The notes under the pieces: model-generated
Told to the model about the DNA's origin: nothing
Database searches by the model: none
What the model saw: the letters and a program-made list of their open reading frames with translations, nothing else
Position numbers and translations under genes: made by a program
Shown: one piece after another, positions 17,683 to 26,500 of the stretch
Numbering within the stretch: position 1 is the stretch's first letter
How the letters are laid out: every line of letters begins with the position of its first letter
NCBI GenBank assembly: GCA_002686255.1
Contig: NZAZ01000011.1
Location: forward strand, 1 to 34,465
Length of the DNA: 34,465 bases
Reading direction: 5' to 3'
Source: Rhodospirillaceae bacterium
Lineage (GTDB): Bacteria; Pseudomonadota; Alphaproteobacteria; Rhodospirillales; Casp-alpha2

Positions 17683-18498
17683 ATGTTTAGCCTGATTACC
17701 ATTGCCGTCGGGGTGTACATGGGAATCCTCGGGGCCCTGTACCTGGTTCAAGACAAACTCATCTACCACCCGTCGCAATCCCTGCCGCCGCCGGCCGAAA
17801 GCGGCCTGCCGGAAATGCGGCCGGTCCGATTGACGACCAAAGACGGATTGAAACTGACGTCATGGTACAAGGCGGCCGAAAAAGGCCAGCCGACAATGGT
17901 CTATTTCCAGGGAAACGGCGGCAACATCGCCGGGCGGGAAATCAAGGCCCGGCCCTATCTCGATGCCGGGTTCGGAGTCCTTTTGGTCGGCTACCGGGGT
18001 TATGGGGGAAATCCGGGAGACCCGAGCGAACAAGGGCTTTACGCCGACGGCCGGGCGCAACTCGAATTCCTGGCGGGGCAAGGGATTAAACCCGGGCGGT
18101 GGTTGCTCTATGGCGAATCCCTCGGCACCGGCATAGCCGTCCAGATGGCCTTCGAACAAGCGCCGAAAGGGCCGGTCGGCGCCGTCGTCCTGGAATCGCC
18201 TTTCACTTCCCTGGCCGATGCCGCCGCCGAACACTACCCTTTCGTTCCGGCCCGGATGCTGGTCAAGGACCGCTATGATTCGCTGGCCAAGATAGACAGG
18301 ATCATGGCGCCTATTTTCGTGTTCGCCGGTGAAAACGACGCGATAATTCCTTCGCACCAAAGCAAGACGCTTTTTGAGGCTGCCCGTCAGCCTAAGGAAA
18401 GCCATTGGATTCCGGGTGCGGGGCACAATAACCTTCATGAATTCGGGGTTCCTGGCGAGGTCATCGATTTCATTCGCCGACGGCTTCCAGGCGGTTAA
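17683..18498 (+). CDS. Membrane-anchored alpha/beta hydrolase (ABHD13/BEM46-like)
   Basis: Serine hydrolase of unknown substrate, probably anchored in the inner membrane. 271 residues from ATG 17683; GTG 17665 is an alternative. One N-terminal transmembrane helix (about 3-22) is followed by the family-typical QDKLIYHPSQ. The hydrolase core has an oxyanion-hole region YFQGNGGNIAGR, nucleophile elbow GESLG (S146), acid in AGENDAIIP (D219) and histidine in GAGHNNLHE (H248). The conserved GYRGYGGNPGDPSEQGL segment is also typical. The triad is complete, so it should be active as an esterase or thioesterase. Confidence 0.85.
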   Translation: MFSLITIAVGVYMGILGALYLVQDKLIYHPSQSLPPPAESGLPEMRPVRLTTKDGLKLTSWYKAAEKGQPTMVYFQGNGGNIAGREIKARPYLDAGFGVLLVGYRGYGGNPGDPSEQGLYADGRAQLEFLAGQGIKPGRWLLYGESLGTGIAVQMAFEQAPKGPVGAVVLESPFTSLADAAAEHYPFVPARMLVKDRYDSLAKIDRIMAPIFVFAGENDAIIPSHQSKTLFEAARQPKESHWIPGAGHNNLHEFGVPGEVIDFIRRRLPGG

Positions 18499-18719
18499 TG
18501 TTGAATTTTCAAAAAACCCATTAATGCACTGAAAACATTGATTAATAATTTAGGTTTCATTGATTTAAGGCGCGCGATTCCGCTTGACTCTACCCCTGTT
18601 CCGTAGATTTTTTTTTAATTCCTTTCCTCGTAACTTATATTTATCGGATAACCGTGAAGCCCAGGGGATTCATGGGGCGTTCGCGCCGCTGACCCCGGCC
18701 CCCATTCCGAGGATTCAAG

Positions 18720-19262
18720 ATGCCCGCCGATGTGGAAAACGCCTTCGATATTGCGTTTTGGTTTGCCGATACGGCACTGAACGAAAACCAATATCTGCAG
18801 CCGCAAAAGCTCCAGTGCCTATTGTTTATCGCCCAGGCCTATTACACGGTCGCCTTCAACGGCCGCAAACTGATGCCGGCGGCGTTCGTCGCCGACGAGA
18901 TGGGGCCCATCGAACCCAACATCTATATGGCGTTTTCGAAAGGCCGCCCCGACGTCGACGCCAGGCTGTTCCTGCCCCATGATGTCGAAACCTTTCTCGA
19001 CGGCATCTGGCGGCGTTTCGGCCATCATTCCACCGAGCGGCTGAACAAAATGATCAAGGAAACCACGGCCTACAAACAGGCCTATAAAAACGCCCCAAGG
19101 ACGGAAATCCCTCTCGATGCGATGCGGCTTTCCTTTGCCCGCGCCGAAAAGACCCCCGGCGTCGCCCAGGTGGTGAAACCGAAAATCCTGCGAACCCAGT
19201 CCGGCAAGGCGGTGACGGTAAAGGCCTGGGTGCCGGGGGCCAAACCGGCGGCCAAGAAATAA
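18720..19262 (+). CDS. Panacea-domain (SocA/GepA-like, DUF4065) protein
   Basis: 180 residues. The N-terminal 110 residues fit the Panacea fold: AFDIAFWFADTAL, LQPQKLQCLLFIAQAYY, and ADEMGPIEPNIYMAFSKGRP, matching the family pattern of a helix, a KLQ-LL-AQ-Y helix and a GP-x-P motif. Panacea proteins are best known as antitoxin domains (SocA in Caulobacter acts as a proteolytic adaptor for SocB). No toxin-like gene lies next to it here. The Lys/Ala/Pro-rich C-terminal tail (KAWVPGAKPAAKK) is basic. GAGGA precedes the ATG after a 221-base AT-rich intergenic stretch. Assignment is from motif pattern only. Confidence 0.65.
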   Translation: MPADVENAFDIAFWFADTALNENQYLQPQKLQCLLFIAQAYYTVAFNGRKLMPAAFVADEMGPIEPNIYMAFSKGRPDVDARLFLPHDVETFLDGIWRRFGHHSTERLNKMIKETTAYKQAYKNAPRTEIPLDAMRLSFARAEKTPGVAQVVKPKILRTQSGKAVTVKAWVPGAKPAAKK

Positions 19263-19350
19263 GGCCCGGCCGCACGATCCATCATCGAAGAAGAAAAATC
19301 CCCGAAAACGAAGCCGAAAGACATTGTATTATCCCCTGATTCCTTTCATG

Positions 19351-19378
19351 TTGCGGGTAACGGCGACGACGATATTAT
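19351..19378 (+). promoter_or_regulatory. Candidate sigma-70 promoter of the liv operon
   Basis: TTGCGG at 19351-19356 and TATTAT at 19373-19378 are separated by 16 bases, in the 210-base gap before the binding-protein gene. It would give a leader of about 90 bases. Seen by eye only. Confidence 0.35.
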
Positions 19379-19472
19379 CCGATAGTTAAGGTCACCGTTC
19401 CCGAGCCACCGGACATGTTGTTAGGAAGGGTCGGGGATCGCCAACGAAGCGAAAAAAAGGGAGGACATTTAT

Positions 19473-20708
19473 ATGTCGATTAGTACGAAATTTCTGCGCG
19501 CCCTGACGTTTGGCGTTGCCGCGGCCGGTCTTCTTGCGGCGGGTCCGGCATCGGCCAAGGTCGAGGGCGACACCATCGTTCTTGGTTCCGCCATTTCGTT
19601 CACCGGCAAGTATTCCACCAACGGCATCCACGCCAAGAACGGTTATAACCTGGGCGCCAAACGCATCAACGAGATGGGCGGCGTCAAGGTCGGCGGCAAG
19701 GCCTACAAGCTGAAAATCATCTATTACGACGACGAATCGACGCCGCTGCGCACGGCGCAGTTAGCCGAACGCCTGATCAAGCAGGACGGCATCAAATACA
19801 TACTTGGGCCCTACAGCTCGGCGACCACCAAGGCCATCGCGCCGATCACCGAGAAGTACAAGGTTCCGATGGTCGAAGCCGAGGGCGCGTCGCGCTCGCT
19901 TTTCACCCAGGGCTACAAGTACATCTTCGCGGTGCTGTCGACATCCGAGCAGTATCTGGCAAGTTCCATCGCGCTGGCGGCCGAAATCGCCAAGAAGAAC
20001 GGCAAAAGCCCGTCCAGCGTCAGGGTGGCGATGGCGTTCGAGAACGATCCGTTCTCGCTCGACGTTCGTGCCGGCGTTATGGATGACTTGAAAAAATTCG
20101 GCATGAAGGCCGTCATCGACGACAAGCTGCCCCGTGACCTCAGCGACATGGCCGCGACCCTGACCAAGGTCAAGGCCCTGAAACCCGACCTGTTGGTGAT
20201 TTCCGGTCACTCCAAGGGCGCGGCGACGGCGGCCCGCCAGATCAAGGAAATGAAGATCAAGACGCCGATGATCGCCATGACCCACTGCGAAGCGGCGAAG
20301 GTGATCAAGAAGTTCGGCGCCTCGACCAATGGCTACCTGTGCCCGACCCAGTGGGCCGAAACGTTGAGCTATACGGGCCCCGCGTTCGGTACGGCGGCGG
20401 CTTACGACAAGTTGTTCAAGGCCACCTACGACGGCTACAAGAACGTGCCGTATCAGGCGGCCCAGGCTTCGGCCGCGGTGCTGGTTTGGAAGGACGCCTT
20501 CGAGAGGGCGCAGTCCTTCGATACCGAAAAGCTTCGCGTAGCGTTGTCGGCGACCAACATGAAGACCTTCTACGGCAACATCAAATTCTCCAAGGCCGGC
20601 AACAACATTGCCAAGCCGATGGTGTTGCGTCAGATCCAGAACGGCAAGCTTAACGTGGTCGCGCCGTCAAAGTGGGCGTCCCATAAGGTTGATTGGCCGC
20701 GGAAGTAG
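19473..20708 (+). CDS. Branched-chain amino acid type ABC transporter, periplasmic binding protein
   Basis: Periplasmic receptor of a LivJ-type importer for an amino acid or related small molecule. 411 residues with a signal peptide (about 1-28, cleavage after ASA). The mature protein starts KVEGDTIVLGSAISFTGKY, the standard Peripla_BP type I opening, followed by GYNLGAKRINEMGGVKVGGK and YYDDESTPLRTAQLAERLI. AAAGGGAGG lies upstream of ATG 19473. Substrate cannot be read from sequence; members of this group also carry amides or aromatic compounds. Confidence 0.88.
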   Translation: MSISTKFLRALTFGVAAAGLLAAGPASAKVEGDTIVLGSAISFTGKYSTNGIHAKNGYNLGAKRINEMGGVKVGGKAYKLKIIYYDDESTPLRTAQLAERLIKQDGIKYILGPYSSATTKAIAPITEKYKVPMVEAEGASRSLFTQGYKYIFAVLSTSEQYLASSIALAAEIAKKNGKSPSSVRVAMAFENDPFSLDVRAGVMDDLKKFGMKAVIDDKLPRDLSDMAATLTKVKALKPDLLVISGHSKGAATAARQIKEMKIKTPMIAMTHCEAAKVIKKFGASTNGYLCPTQWAETLSYTGPAFGTAAAYDKLFKATYDGYKNVPYQAAQASAAVLVWKDAFERAQSFDTEKLRVALSATNMKTFYGNIKFSKAGNNIAKPMVLRQIQNGKLNVVAPSKWASHKVDWPRK

Positions 20709-20723
20709 GCGCCTTCAACCAAG

Positions 20724-20793
20724 CACCTTTAAAACCTTTAAAGGTGTGCAGAGATAATCAATACTGTCCGCCCCCGCCTTCGGGCGGGGGCGG
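20724..20793 (+). promoter_or_regulatory. Two hairpins between the binding-protein and permease genes
   Basis: CACCTTTAAA / TTTAAAGGTG (20724-20746, three-base loop) is followed by a perfect 11-bp GC-rich stem closed by a TTCG tetraloop (20768-20793). The second is not followed by a strong T-run. Position after a receptor gene and before the permease suggests transcript stabilisation or partial termination, as in the urtA-urtB gap. Confidence 0.6.
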
Positions 20794-20841
20794 CTCGGTT
20801 TGGTGGAACCGTTTAACCCTTTATTCGGGGTCATCCCGGCC

Positions 20842-21744
20842 ATGATGGATAATCTGTCGCTGCTTGTTCAGGCTCCGGTCCTCAATATACAGTTGCTTTT
20901 GGACGGCCTTTTCGTCGGCGCCATATTCGCCCTCGCGGCTTACGGTCTGGCCCTCGTCTGGGGGGTGATGAACGTCAAGAACCTGGCCCAGGGAGACTTC
21001 GTCATCATGGGCGGCTATATCGCCTGGCTTCTGTCGACGTGGGGCATTCACCCCATCCTCGGCCTGCCGGTGGCGATCGTGGTCATGTTCGGTTTCGGAT
21101 GGGTCGTCTATATCACCATCATCAGCCGCGTCATCGGCAAGGACCTGTTCACGTCGCTGTTGGCGACCTTCGGCTTGGCGCTGGTCATCTCGCAGTTGTT
21201 GAATCTCGCCTTCGGCCCCGAGGTGCAGGTCGCCGAATCAGGGTTTGAAATCAACTCGCTCTTCGGCGGCATGGTGACGGTCGCCAACATCAAGTTCATC
21301 TCGCTGATCCTGGCCGGCCTGTTGGCGACCATGGTCATTACCTTCATGAAATTCAGCCGCATGGGCCAGGCCATCCGGGCGACGGCGCAAGACCCCCGGG
21401 CGGCCAAGGTCATGGGCATCGACACCGAGCGCATCTACGCCTTCACGTTCGCGCTCAACGCCGCCATCTGCGGCGCCGCGGGGGCGCTGATCTCGATGAT
21501 CTGGGTGATCCAGCCGTTTTTCGGCATCGCCCATTCGATCCGCTCTTTCGTCATCGTCACCGCCGCCGGGCTCGGCAACCTGCCGGGGGTCATCATCGCC
21601 GGGCTTAGCCTCGGCGTGGCCGAACTTTACTCCGGCTTCGTCTTCGGCGCCGAGCTGCAGCAGTTCACGGTCGTCGGCCTGCTGGTCGCCATCCTGGTGG
21701 GGCGGCAGATCCTACAGAGCCGTCACCGGCAAGCGGTTCAATGA
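20842..21744 (+). CDS. Branched-chain amino acid type ABC transporter permease (LivH-like)
   Basis: Inner-membrane permease, 300 residues from ATG 20842. Characteristic segments: LDGLFVGAIFALAAYGLALVWG, VMNVKNLAQGDFVIMGGYIA, and the cytoplasmic loop MGQAIRATAQDPRAAKVMGID that contacts the ATPases. A TTG at 20800 also opens this frame but is a poor start. It follows the two hairpins after the receptor gene and overlaps the next permease by four bases. Confidence 0.9.
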   Translation: MMDNLSLLVQAPVLNIQLLLDGLFVGAIFALAAYGLALVWGVMNVKNLAQGDFVIMGGYIAWLLSTWGIHPILGLPVAIVVMFGFGWVVYITIISRVIGKDLFTSLLATFGLALVISQLLNLAFGPEVQVAESGFEINSLFGGMVTVANIKFISLILAGLLATMVITFMKFSRMGQAIRATAQDPRAAKVMGIDTERIYAFTFALNAAICGAAGALISMIWVIQPFFGIAHSIRSFVIVTAAGLGNLPGVIIAGLSLGVAELYSGFVFGAELQQFTVVGLLVAILVGRQILQSRHRQAVQ

Positions 21745-22832
21745 CCTTCAACCGGCGTCAGCTCGCGATTTACGGCATCATCGCCGCCGCCGGGATCGTG
21801 GCGCCGTTTGTGTTTCCGGCCTATACGTTCCAGATCACGGTTATGTGGGTGATGATCCTGTTCGCCGTGACCTGGGACATCCTGGGCGGGCAGATGGGTT
21901 ACAATTCGCTCGGCAACATCTTCTTCTTCGGCGCCGGCATGTACACCAGCGCCATCGTCCAGATCGGGCTCTATTACGACGTCGCCCAGTACACGGCGTC
22001 CTTCGGCGCCATCAAGGTGGAGTTCACGCCGGACCAGTATTACACCGGCCTGGTGCTCGGGATTATCGCGGCGGCGCTGGTGTGCGTGGTGTTCGCCGTG
22101 ATCCTCGCCTATGTCGTCTTTGGCCTCCGCGGGCCCTATTTCGCCATCGGCACGCTGGGCGTGACCCTGTCGGCCGGTGAGCTCACCGGCGCCTGGGAAT
22201 ACGTCGGCGGCGGCGGCGGCATCGCCTTGCCCGTCTTTCCCGGCGAGCCCGACGACCGTTCGTTGATGTTCTATTTCCTCGGTTTCGGGTTGGCCGTCAT
22301 CACCTTTTTTTTCGTCAAATGGATGTTTTCCGGCCGTTTCGGACTGGCCGCCAACGCCATCCGCGACGACGAGGAAAAAGCCGAAGGCATGGGCATCCAC
22401 ACCATGCGCGTCAAGACCACCGGCTTCGCCGTGGCGGCGTTCTTCCTCGGCATGTCGGGGGCTGTGTTCGGCAACATGATCGGCTTCATCGAGCCCTTGG
22501 AGGTCGCATTCCCGAGCGTCACCTTCGGCATCTTCATGGTCATCATGTGCTTGCTCGGCGGCAAGGGCACGCTGTGGGGCCCGGTCGTCGGCGCGACACT
22601 GTTCCACGCCTTCAAGGAGGTCACCTGGATCTACATGCTGGGCTGGCAGTGGGTGGTGCTGGGCGCCCTTATCGTCATCCTCGTGGTCTTCTTCCAGCAG
22701 GGGGTCATGGGATGGGTGCAGGAAAAGTGGCCGGAGCTGTTCGGTATCGAGGTCGATGAAGGCACTGTCGCCGCCGCCCTTGCCGGCCCGGAAATCGACG
22801 AAGGGCCACAACGCGGCGAGGCCGCCCAATGA
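21741..22832 (+). CDS. Branched-chain amino acid type ABC transporter permease (LivM-like)
   Basis: Second permease subunit, 363 residues. LivM features: ILFAVTWDILGGQMGYNSLGN, GLRGPYFAIGTLGVTLSAGEL, and LAANAIRDDEEKAEGMGIHT, followed by CLLGGKGTLWGPVVGATLF. The C terminus has an acidic cytoplasmic tail (EVDEGTVAAALAGPEIDEG). ATG overlaps the LivH-like stop, and its own stop overlaps the next gene as ATGA. Confidence 0.9.
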   Translation: MTFNRRQLAIYGIIAAAGIVAPFVFPAYTFQITVMWVMILFAVTWDILGGQMGYNSLGNIFFFGAGMYTSAIVQIGLYYDVAQYTASFGAIKVEFTPDQYYTGLVLGIIAAALVCVVFAVILAYVVFGLRGPYFAIGTLGVTLSAGELTGAWEYVGGGGGIALPVFPGEPDDRSLMFYFLGFGLAVITFFFVKWMFSGRFGLAANAIRDDEEKAEGMGIHTMRVKTTGFAVAAFFLGMSGAVFGNMIGFIEPLEVAFPSVTFGIFMVIMCLLGGKGTLWGPVVGATLFHAFKEVTWIYMLGWQWVVLGALIVILVVFFQQGVMGWVQEKWPELFGIEVDEGTVAAALAGPEIDEGPQRGEAAQ

Positions 22833-23587
22833 CGGCGATGATCGAAGTCAAGGACGTCTCCAAGGCGTTCGGCGGCATCATCGCCAACAACAAGATCAGC
22901 CTCGATGTGCCCGAAGGCCGGGTCACCGGGCTGATCGGCCCCAACGGATCGGGTAAGACGACACTGTTCAACTCCATCGTCGGTTACCATCCCATCGACG
23001 AGGGCTCCATCAAGTTCGAGGGCATGGAAATTTCCGATTTCCGGGTCCAGAAGATCGCCCGCCTGGGGCTGCTCAGGACGTTCCAGTTGACGCGCATCTA
23101 TTCGAAGATGAACTGCGTCGACAACATGCTGATTTCGGTCAACCACCGGAGCGAGCGGTTCGTCGACCTGTTCCGGGACTATCCGCCCGAACTGACCGAC
23201 AAAGCCGAACAACTGCTCGATTTCGTCGGCCTTTATTCAAAACGCAAACTGATTTCCGGCGACCTGTCGTTCGGCCAGCAAAAGCTCCTGGAATTCGCCA
23301 TGGCGCTGATGAACGAGCCCAGGATGCTGCTCCTCGACGAACCGACGGCGGGCATCAACCCGACCCTGATCAACGGCCTCATCGACCGGTTGCGCCGCGC
23401 CGCCACGGAGATGGGCGTGACGCTGTTCGTCATCGAGCACAACATGCCGGTGATCATGAACCTGGCGGACAGCATCTACTGCCTGGCCAACGGGCGGCTT
23501 CTCGCCCACGGCTCGCCGGACGAAATTCAAAACGACGAACGGGTCATCAACGCCTATCTGGGCGGCCATTACACGGTGGATGATTAA
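22829..23587 (+). CDS. Branched-chain amino acid type ABC transporter ATPase (LivG-like)
   Basis: 252 residues. Walker A GPNGSGKTT at 37-45, LivG-type Q-loop region GLLRTFQLTRIYSKM, signature LSFGQQKLLEFAMAL, Walker B LLLDEPTAGINPTL and switch histidine in VIEHNMPV. It couples ATP hydrolysis to transport through the LivH/LivM-like pair. Four-base overlap with the upstream permease and five bases to the next ATPase. Confidence 0.91.
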   Translation: MTAMIEVKDVSKAFGGIIANNKISLDVPEGRVTGLIGPNGSGKTTLFNSIVGYHPIDEGSIKFEGMEISDFRVQKIARLGLLRTFQLTRIYSKMNCVDNMLISVNHRSERFVDLFRDYPPELTDKAEQLLDFVGLYSKRKLISGDLSFGQQKLLEFAMALMNEPRMLLLDEPTAGINPTLINGLIDRLRRAATEMGVTLFVIEHNMPVIMNLADSIYCLANGRLLAHGSPDEIQNDERVINAYLGGHYTVDD

Positions 23588-23592
23588 AAGCG

Positions 23593-24477
23593 ATGGCCGA
23601 GGAAATGGATAAACCGGGCGGCGAAAAGGCCACCGGCTACCATGACATCGACACCGAGGCGGTGATCTCGGTCGACGAGGTCACCCGCCAGGCCAAGGAG
23701 ATGGCCGAAACGGTGCCGATCAAGAAGGTCGCCGAGCTGGCCCACAACGCCCCTTACGTTTCCATCGAGCACCTGAACGCCGGCTACGGCAAGATGGAGA
23801 TTCTGCATGATTTCAACCTGCAGGTGGCGCGTGAACAGTCGCTGTGCCTGATCGGCCCCAACGGCGCCGGCAAATCGACCATCCTTCATTCCATTTTCGG
23901 CTTTACCAATATCTTCAGCGGCAAAATCCTGATCGGCGACGGCGATGACAAGCAGGATATCACCGGGCTTTCGGCGAGCGAGAAACTGAGGAATACCGGC
24001 ATCGCCTATATCCTTCAGGACAAATCCGTGTTTCCCAGCATGACGGTGGAAGAGAACCTGTGGATGGGCGGCTATCTGATGGACAAGCCCGAAAAGGCCA
24101 AGGAAGCGGCGGAAAAGATATTCTCGAAATATTCCCGCCTTGCCGAACGCCGGACCCATGCGGCAGGCGTGCTGTCGGGCGGCGAGAGGCGGCTTTTGGA
24201 AATTTCCCGCGCCCTGGTGATGGAGCCGGAGGTGCTTTTGGTCGACGAGCCGTCCATAGGCCTGGAGCCGCGCTTCATCGACATGGTGTTCGAAATCCTG
24301 CATGACCTTCAGCACGGCGAAGGCAAGACCATCATCATGGTCGAACAGAACGCCAAGAAAGGCCTGGAATTCGCCGATATCGGCTATGTCCTGGTATCCG
24401 GCGAAACCGCCATCGCCGGGTCCGGCGACGAATTGCTGGAAAATCCCGAAGTCGGCCGCCTGTTCCTGGGCGGTTAG
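23593..24477 (+). CDS. Branched-chain amino acid type ABC transporter ATPase (LivF-like) with N-terminal extension
   Basis: Second ATPase, 294 residues, about 55 longer than a usual LivF. The extension (about 1-55) is hydrophilic, acidic, and includes ISVDEVTRQAKEMAETVPIKK. The ATPase domain then begins PYVSIEHLNAGYGKMEILH, with Walker A GPNGAGKST at 88-96, signature LSGGERRLLEISRAL, Walker B LLVDEPSIGLEP and MVEQNAKKGLEF. There is no ATG close to residue 55 (only M34/M38), and codon use is normal, so the extension is probably real. Last gene of the operon; it converges on the Mrp cluster 26 bases later. Confidence 0.89.
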   Translation: MAEEMDKPGGEKATGYHDIDTEAVISVDEVTRQAKEMAETVPIKKVAELAHNAPYVSIEHLNAGYGKMEILHDFNLQVAREQSLCLIGPNGAGKSTILHSIFGFTNIFSGKILIGDGDDKQDITGLSASEKLRNTGIAYILQDKSVFPSMTVEENLWMGGYLMDKPEKAKEAAEKIFSKYSRLAERRTHAAGVLSGGERRLLEISRALVMEPEVLLVDEPSIGLEPRFIDMVFEILHDLQHGEGKTIIMVEQNAKKGLEFADIGYVLVSGETAIAGSGDELLENPEVGRLFLGG

Positions 24478-24499
24478 GCGCTATCGGGCCGATTGCGCC
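24477..24499. terminator. Hairpin between convergent liv and Mrp operons
   Basis: GGCGC-T-ATCGG-G-CCGAT-T-GCGCC is a near-perfect palindrome starting at the last base of the LivF-like stop codon and ending just before the stop of the converging antiporter gene. No clear T-run on either side, so termination is a guess; the position between two operon ends supports it. Confidence 0.4.
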
Positions 24500-24503
24500 A
24501 GCC

Positions 24504-26195
24504 CTAAATCAGATACACCACCAGAAACCCGGCCAGCAGGGCAATGGTCCAGAACACCATGGCCCCGGCCGGAAGGGCCCGGGCCAATACGCCTTTCGGC
24601 CCGACGTATTGGAAGGCGCCGTTGATGGCCTTGTTGACGACCCCGATAAAGGTTTTGCGCATTTTCTTGTCCACCGGCGAGAAGGCGGCCATTAAATACC
24701 GTACCGAGCGGGGCATGAAGCGGCGATAGGCCCAGTCGACGTCGATGTTGATGCCGGGCAGTTCCGGCGGGTACAGGCCGGTCAGCTTGAGCGCGCAGAA
24801 CGCCAAGGCGGAGAAGAACAGAAGCTGGCTCTGGGCCAGCACATGGGCCGCCGTGTAGGGGTCGTAATCCACCGGGAAGGGCAGGATGTCGTAAAGCGGC
24901 CACGGATAGACACCGAGGAACACACAAACGAAGGCCGCCAGGAACATGGCGATCACCATATTGGTGGGCGCCTCCTTGCAGCGGATGCCCGAATCGTGGG
25001 CGAAGAAGGCGAAGAACGGGATCTTGATGCCCGAGTGGTGGAAAACGCCGGCCGAGGCGAACAACAGCGCCAGCCAGACCGCCGGATAGCCTTCCTCCAG
25101 GGCCGAGACCAAGATCATGGATTTAGAGACAAACCCGGAGAACAGGGGGAAGGCGGAAATGGACGCCGCGCCGACAATGCACAACACGGCGGTCTTGGGC
25201 ATGGACTTGTAAAGCCCGCCCAGTTCGGAGCCGTTTATCTTGCCGGTCCGGAACAGCACCGCCCCCATCGACATGAACAGCAGCGCCTTATAGATGATAT
25301 GGGCGAAGGCATGGGAGACGGCGCCGTTGAGCGCCATTTCCGTGCCGATGCCGATACCCGTGACCATGAATCCCACCTGGTTGATCAGGCTGTAAGACAG
25401 CACGCGCCTGAGGTCGTTCTCGATCACCGCGTAGAAGATGGGGAACATGGCCATGGTCGCGCCCACGTAAATCAGCATCTCGGTGCCGGGAAAGGCCCGG
25501 GCCAGGGCATAAACGGCGACCTTGGTGCTGAAGACGCTGAGGAACACCGTGCCCGTGGGGGTCGCCTCCGGATAGGCGTCGGTCAGCCAGTTGTGCAGCA
25601 GCGGGAAGGCGGCCTTGATGCCGAAGGCGAGCAGGATCAGCGACGAGGACAGTCCGCTCCAGCCGATGAAATCAAAGGCGATGGAGCCGGTTTCGTAGGC
25701 CCGGATCAAAACGCCGCTCAACAGGATGACGCCGGACAGCACTTGGATCAGAAGGTAGCGCATGGCGGCGGCGCGTGCCCTTTCCGTGCGCCGGGCCAGG
25801 ATCAGGAATACGGAAGTCACCACCATCAATTCCCAGAAAATGAACAGGGTGATCATGTCGCCGGCGAACACGGCGCCCAGCGCACTACCCGCATAGAGCA
25901 TGCTGGAGACGCTTTCCGTGGTGTCCTTCAGGTGCAGGGCGAAAATGAACCCCAGGAAGGCCGCCAAATGGAACACGTAGCCGAACAGCATGCTCAGGCG
26001 GTCGGCGCGGGCGATGGTCAGGGTGTAGTCCAGCAGGCCAACGGTCACCGGCTCGGCGCCGTCCAGAGCCCAAAGGTTCAGCGCGCCGACAATGGGAACA
26101 GCCAGCAGCACCACGGACCGGGCCCAGCCCCGCGTCAGCGCCACCAGCACCGCGCCGGCAAAAAAGATCAGGAAGGGGGCGAGGGCGCTACTCAT
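24504..26195 (-). CDS. Mrp-type antiporter subunit, NuoL/M/N-like (third copy)
   Basis: Integral-membrane proton/cation translocating subunit, 563 residues with about 14 helices or more. The proton_antipo_M core shows E122 in LFIFWELMVVTSVF and K194 in FGIKAAFPLLHNWLTDAYPEA, the two residues essential in MrpA, MrpD and NuoL/M/N. Further conserved are FSTKVAVYAL, NDLRRVLSYSLINQVGFM and HAFAHIIYKALLFM. The C terminus continues about 100 residues after the core with a cytoplasmic basic stretch (FSPVDKKMRKTF) and one last helix. Last gene of the Mrp operon, overlapping the 97-residue protein gene by eight bases. It may take the place of the NuoL-like part of MrpA. Confidence 0.87.
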   Translation of the reverse strand: MSSALAPFLIFFAGAVLVALTRGWARSVVLLAVPIVGALNLWALDGAEPVTVGLLDYTLTIARADRLSMLFGYVFHLAAFLGFIFALHLKDTTESVSSMLYAGSALGAVFAGDMITLFIFWELMVVTSVFLILARRTERARAAAMRYLLIQVLSGVILLSGVLIRAYETGSIAFDFIGWSGLSSSLILLAFGIKAAFPLLHNWLTDAYPEATPTGTVFLSVFSTKVAVYALARAFPGTEMLIYVGATMAMFPIFYAVIENDLRRVLSYSLINQVGFMVTGIGIGTEMALNGAVSHAFAHIIYKALLFMSMGAVLFRTGKINGSELGGLYKSMPKTAVLCIVGAASISAFPLFSGFVSKSMILVSALEEGYPAVWLALLFASAGVFHHSGIKIPFFAFFAHDSGIRCKEAPTNMVIAMFLAAFVCVFLGVYPWPLYDILPFPVDYDPYTAAHVLAQSQLLFFSALAFCALKLTGLYPPELPGINIDVDWAYRRFMPRSVRYLMAAFSPVDKKMRKTFIGVVNKAINGAFQYVGPKGVLARALPAGAMVFWTIALLAGFLVVYLI

Positions 26196-26481
26196 CGTAG
26201 TAGGTTTCCTTCCGCATGATCAGCTTGCGCATTCCCTTGGCCGTCAAGACCAGGACCACACAGACGACGAAACCGTAAACGGCGTAAAACCCGAACAGCG
26301 CCTCCCACGGGTGATCGACGTGGCGGTAAACGACGAAATCCAAAAGCAGGCTGAGACCGCAAACGGTGAACAGGACATAGATCGCACGTTTGACGTTTTT
26401 GGGGTCGTCGAAAACGTGATCGGGGTCCGGCGGCTTTTTTTTGCCCCGGCCCTTGCCTCCGCCTTGCGGTTTGCGTGTCAT
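26188..26481 (-). CDS. Small two-helix membrane protein in the Mrp operon
   Basis: 97 residues, function unknown. A very basic N terminus (MTRKPQGGGKGRGKKKPPD) is followed by two predicted transmembrane helices, around AIYVLFTVCGLSLLLDFVVY and FYAVYGFVVCVVLVLTA, and a charged tail GMRKLIMRKETYYDE. It sits between the second and third antiporter subunits, 19 bases after one and overlapping the other by eight, so it is co-translated with them and is probably an accessory subunit. No canonical Mrp subunit matches it. Confidence 0.75.
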   Translation of the reverse strand: MTRKPQGGGKGRGKKKPPDPDHVFDDPKNVKRAIYVLFTVCGLSLLLDFVVYRHVDHPWEALFGFYAVYGFVVCVVLVLTAKGMRKLIMRKETYYDE

Positions 26482-26500
26482 GGCTCCATTCCCATGGTCC

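Noticed and set aside
18582..18608. TTGACT ... TAGATT as a sigma-70 promoter before the Panacea gene
   Set aside because: Spacing is about 14-15 bases, too short for a confident call.
21738..22829. Minus-strand open frame almost exactly covering the LivM-like gene
   Set aside because: Mirror frame of a recognised permease; composition is His/Asp/Glu-rich shadow sequence.
24843..26219. Long plus-strand open frame of 458 codons
   Set aside because: Lies opposite a clearly recognised antiporter gene; its His/Gln/Arg-rich low-quality translation is the usual antisense shadow of a GC-rich membrane-protein gene.
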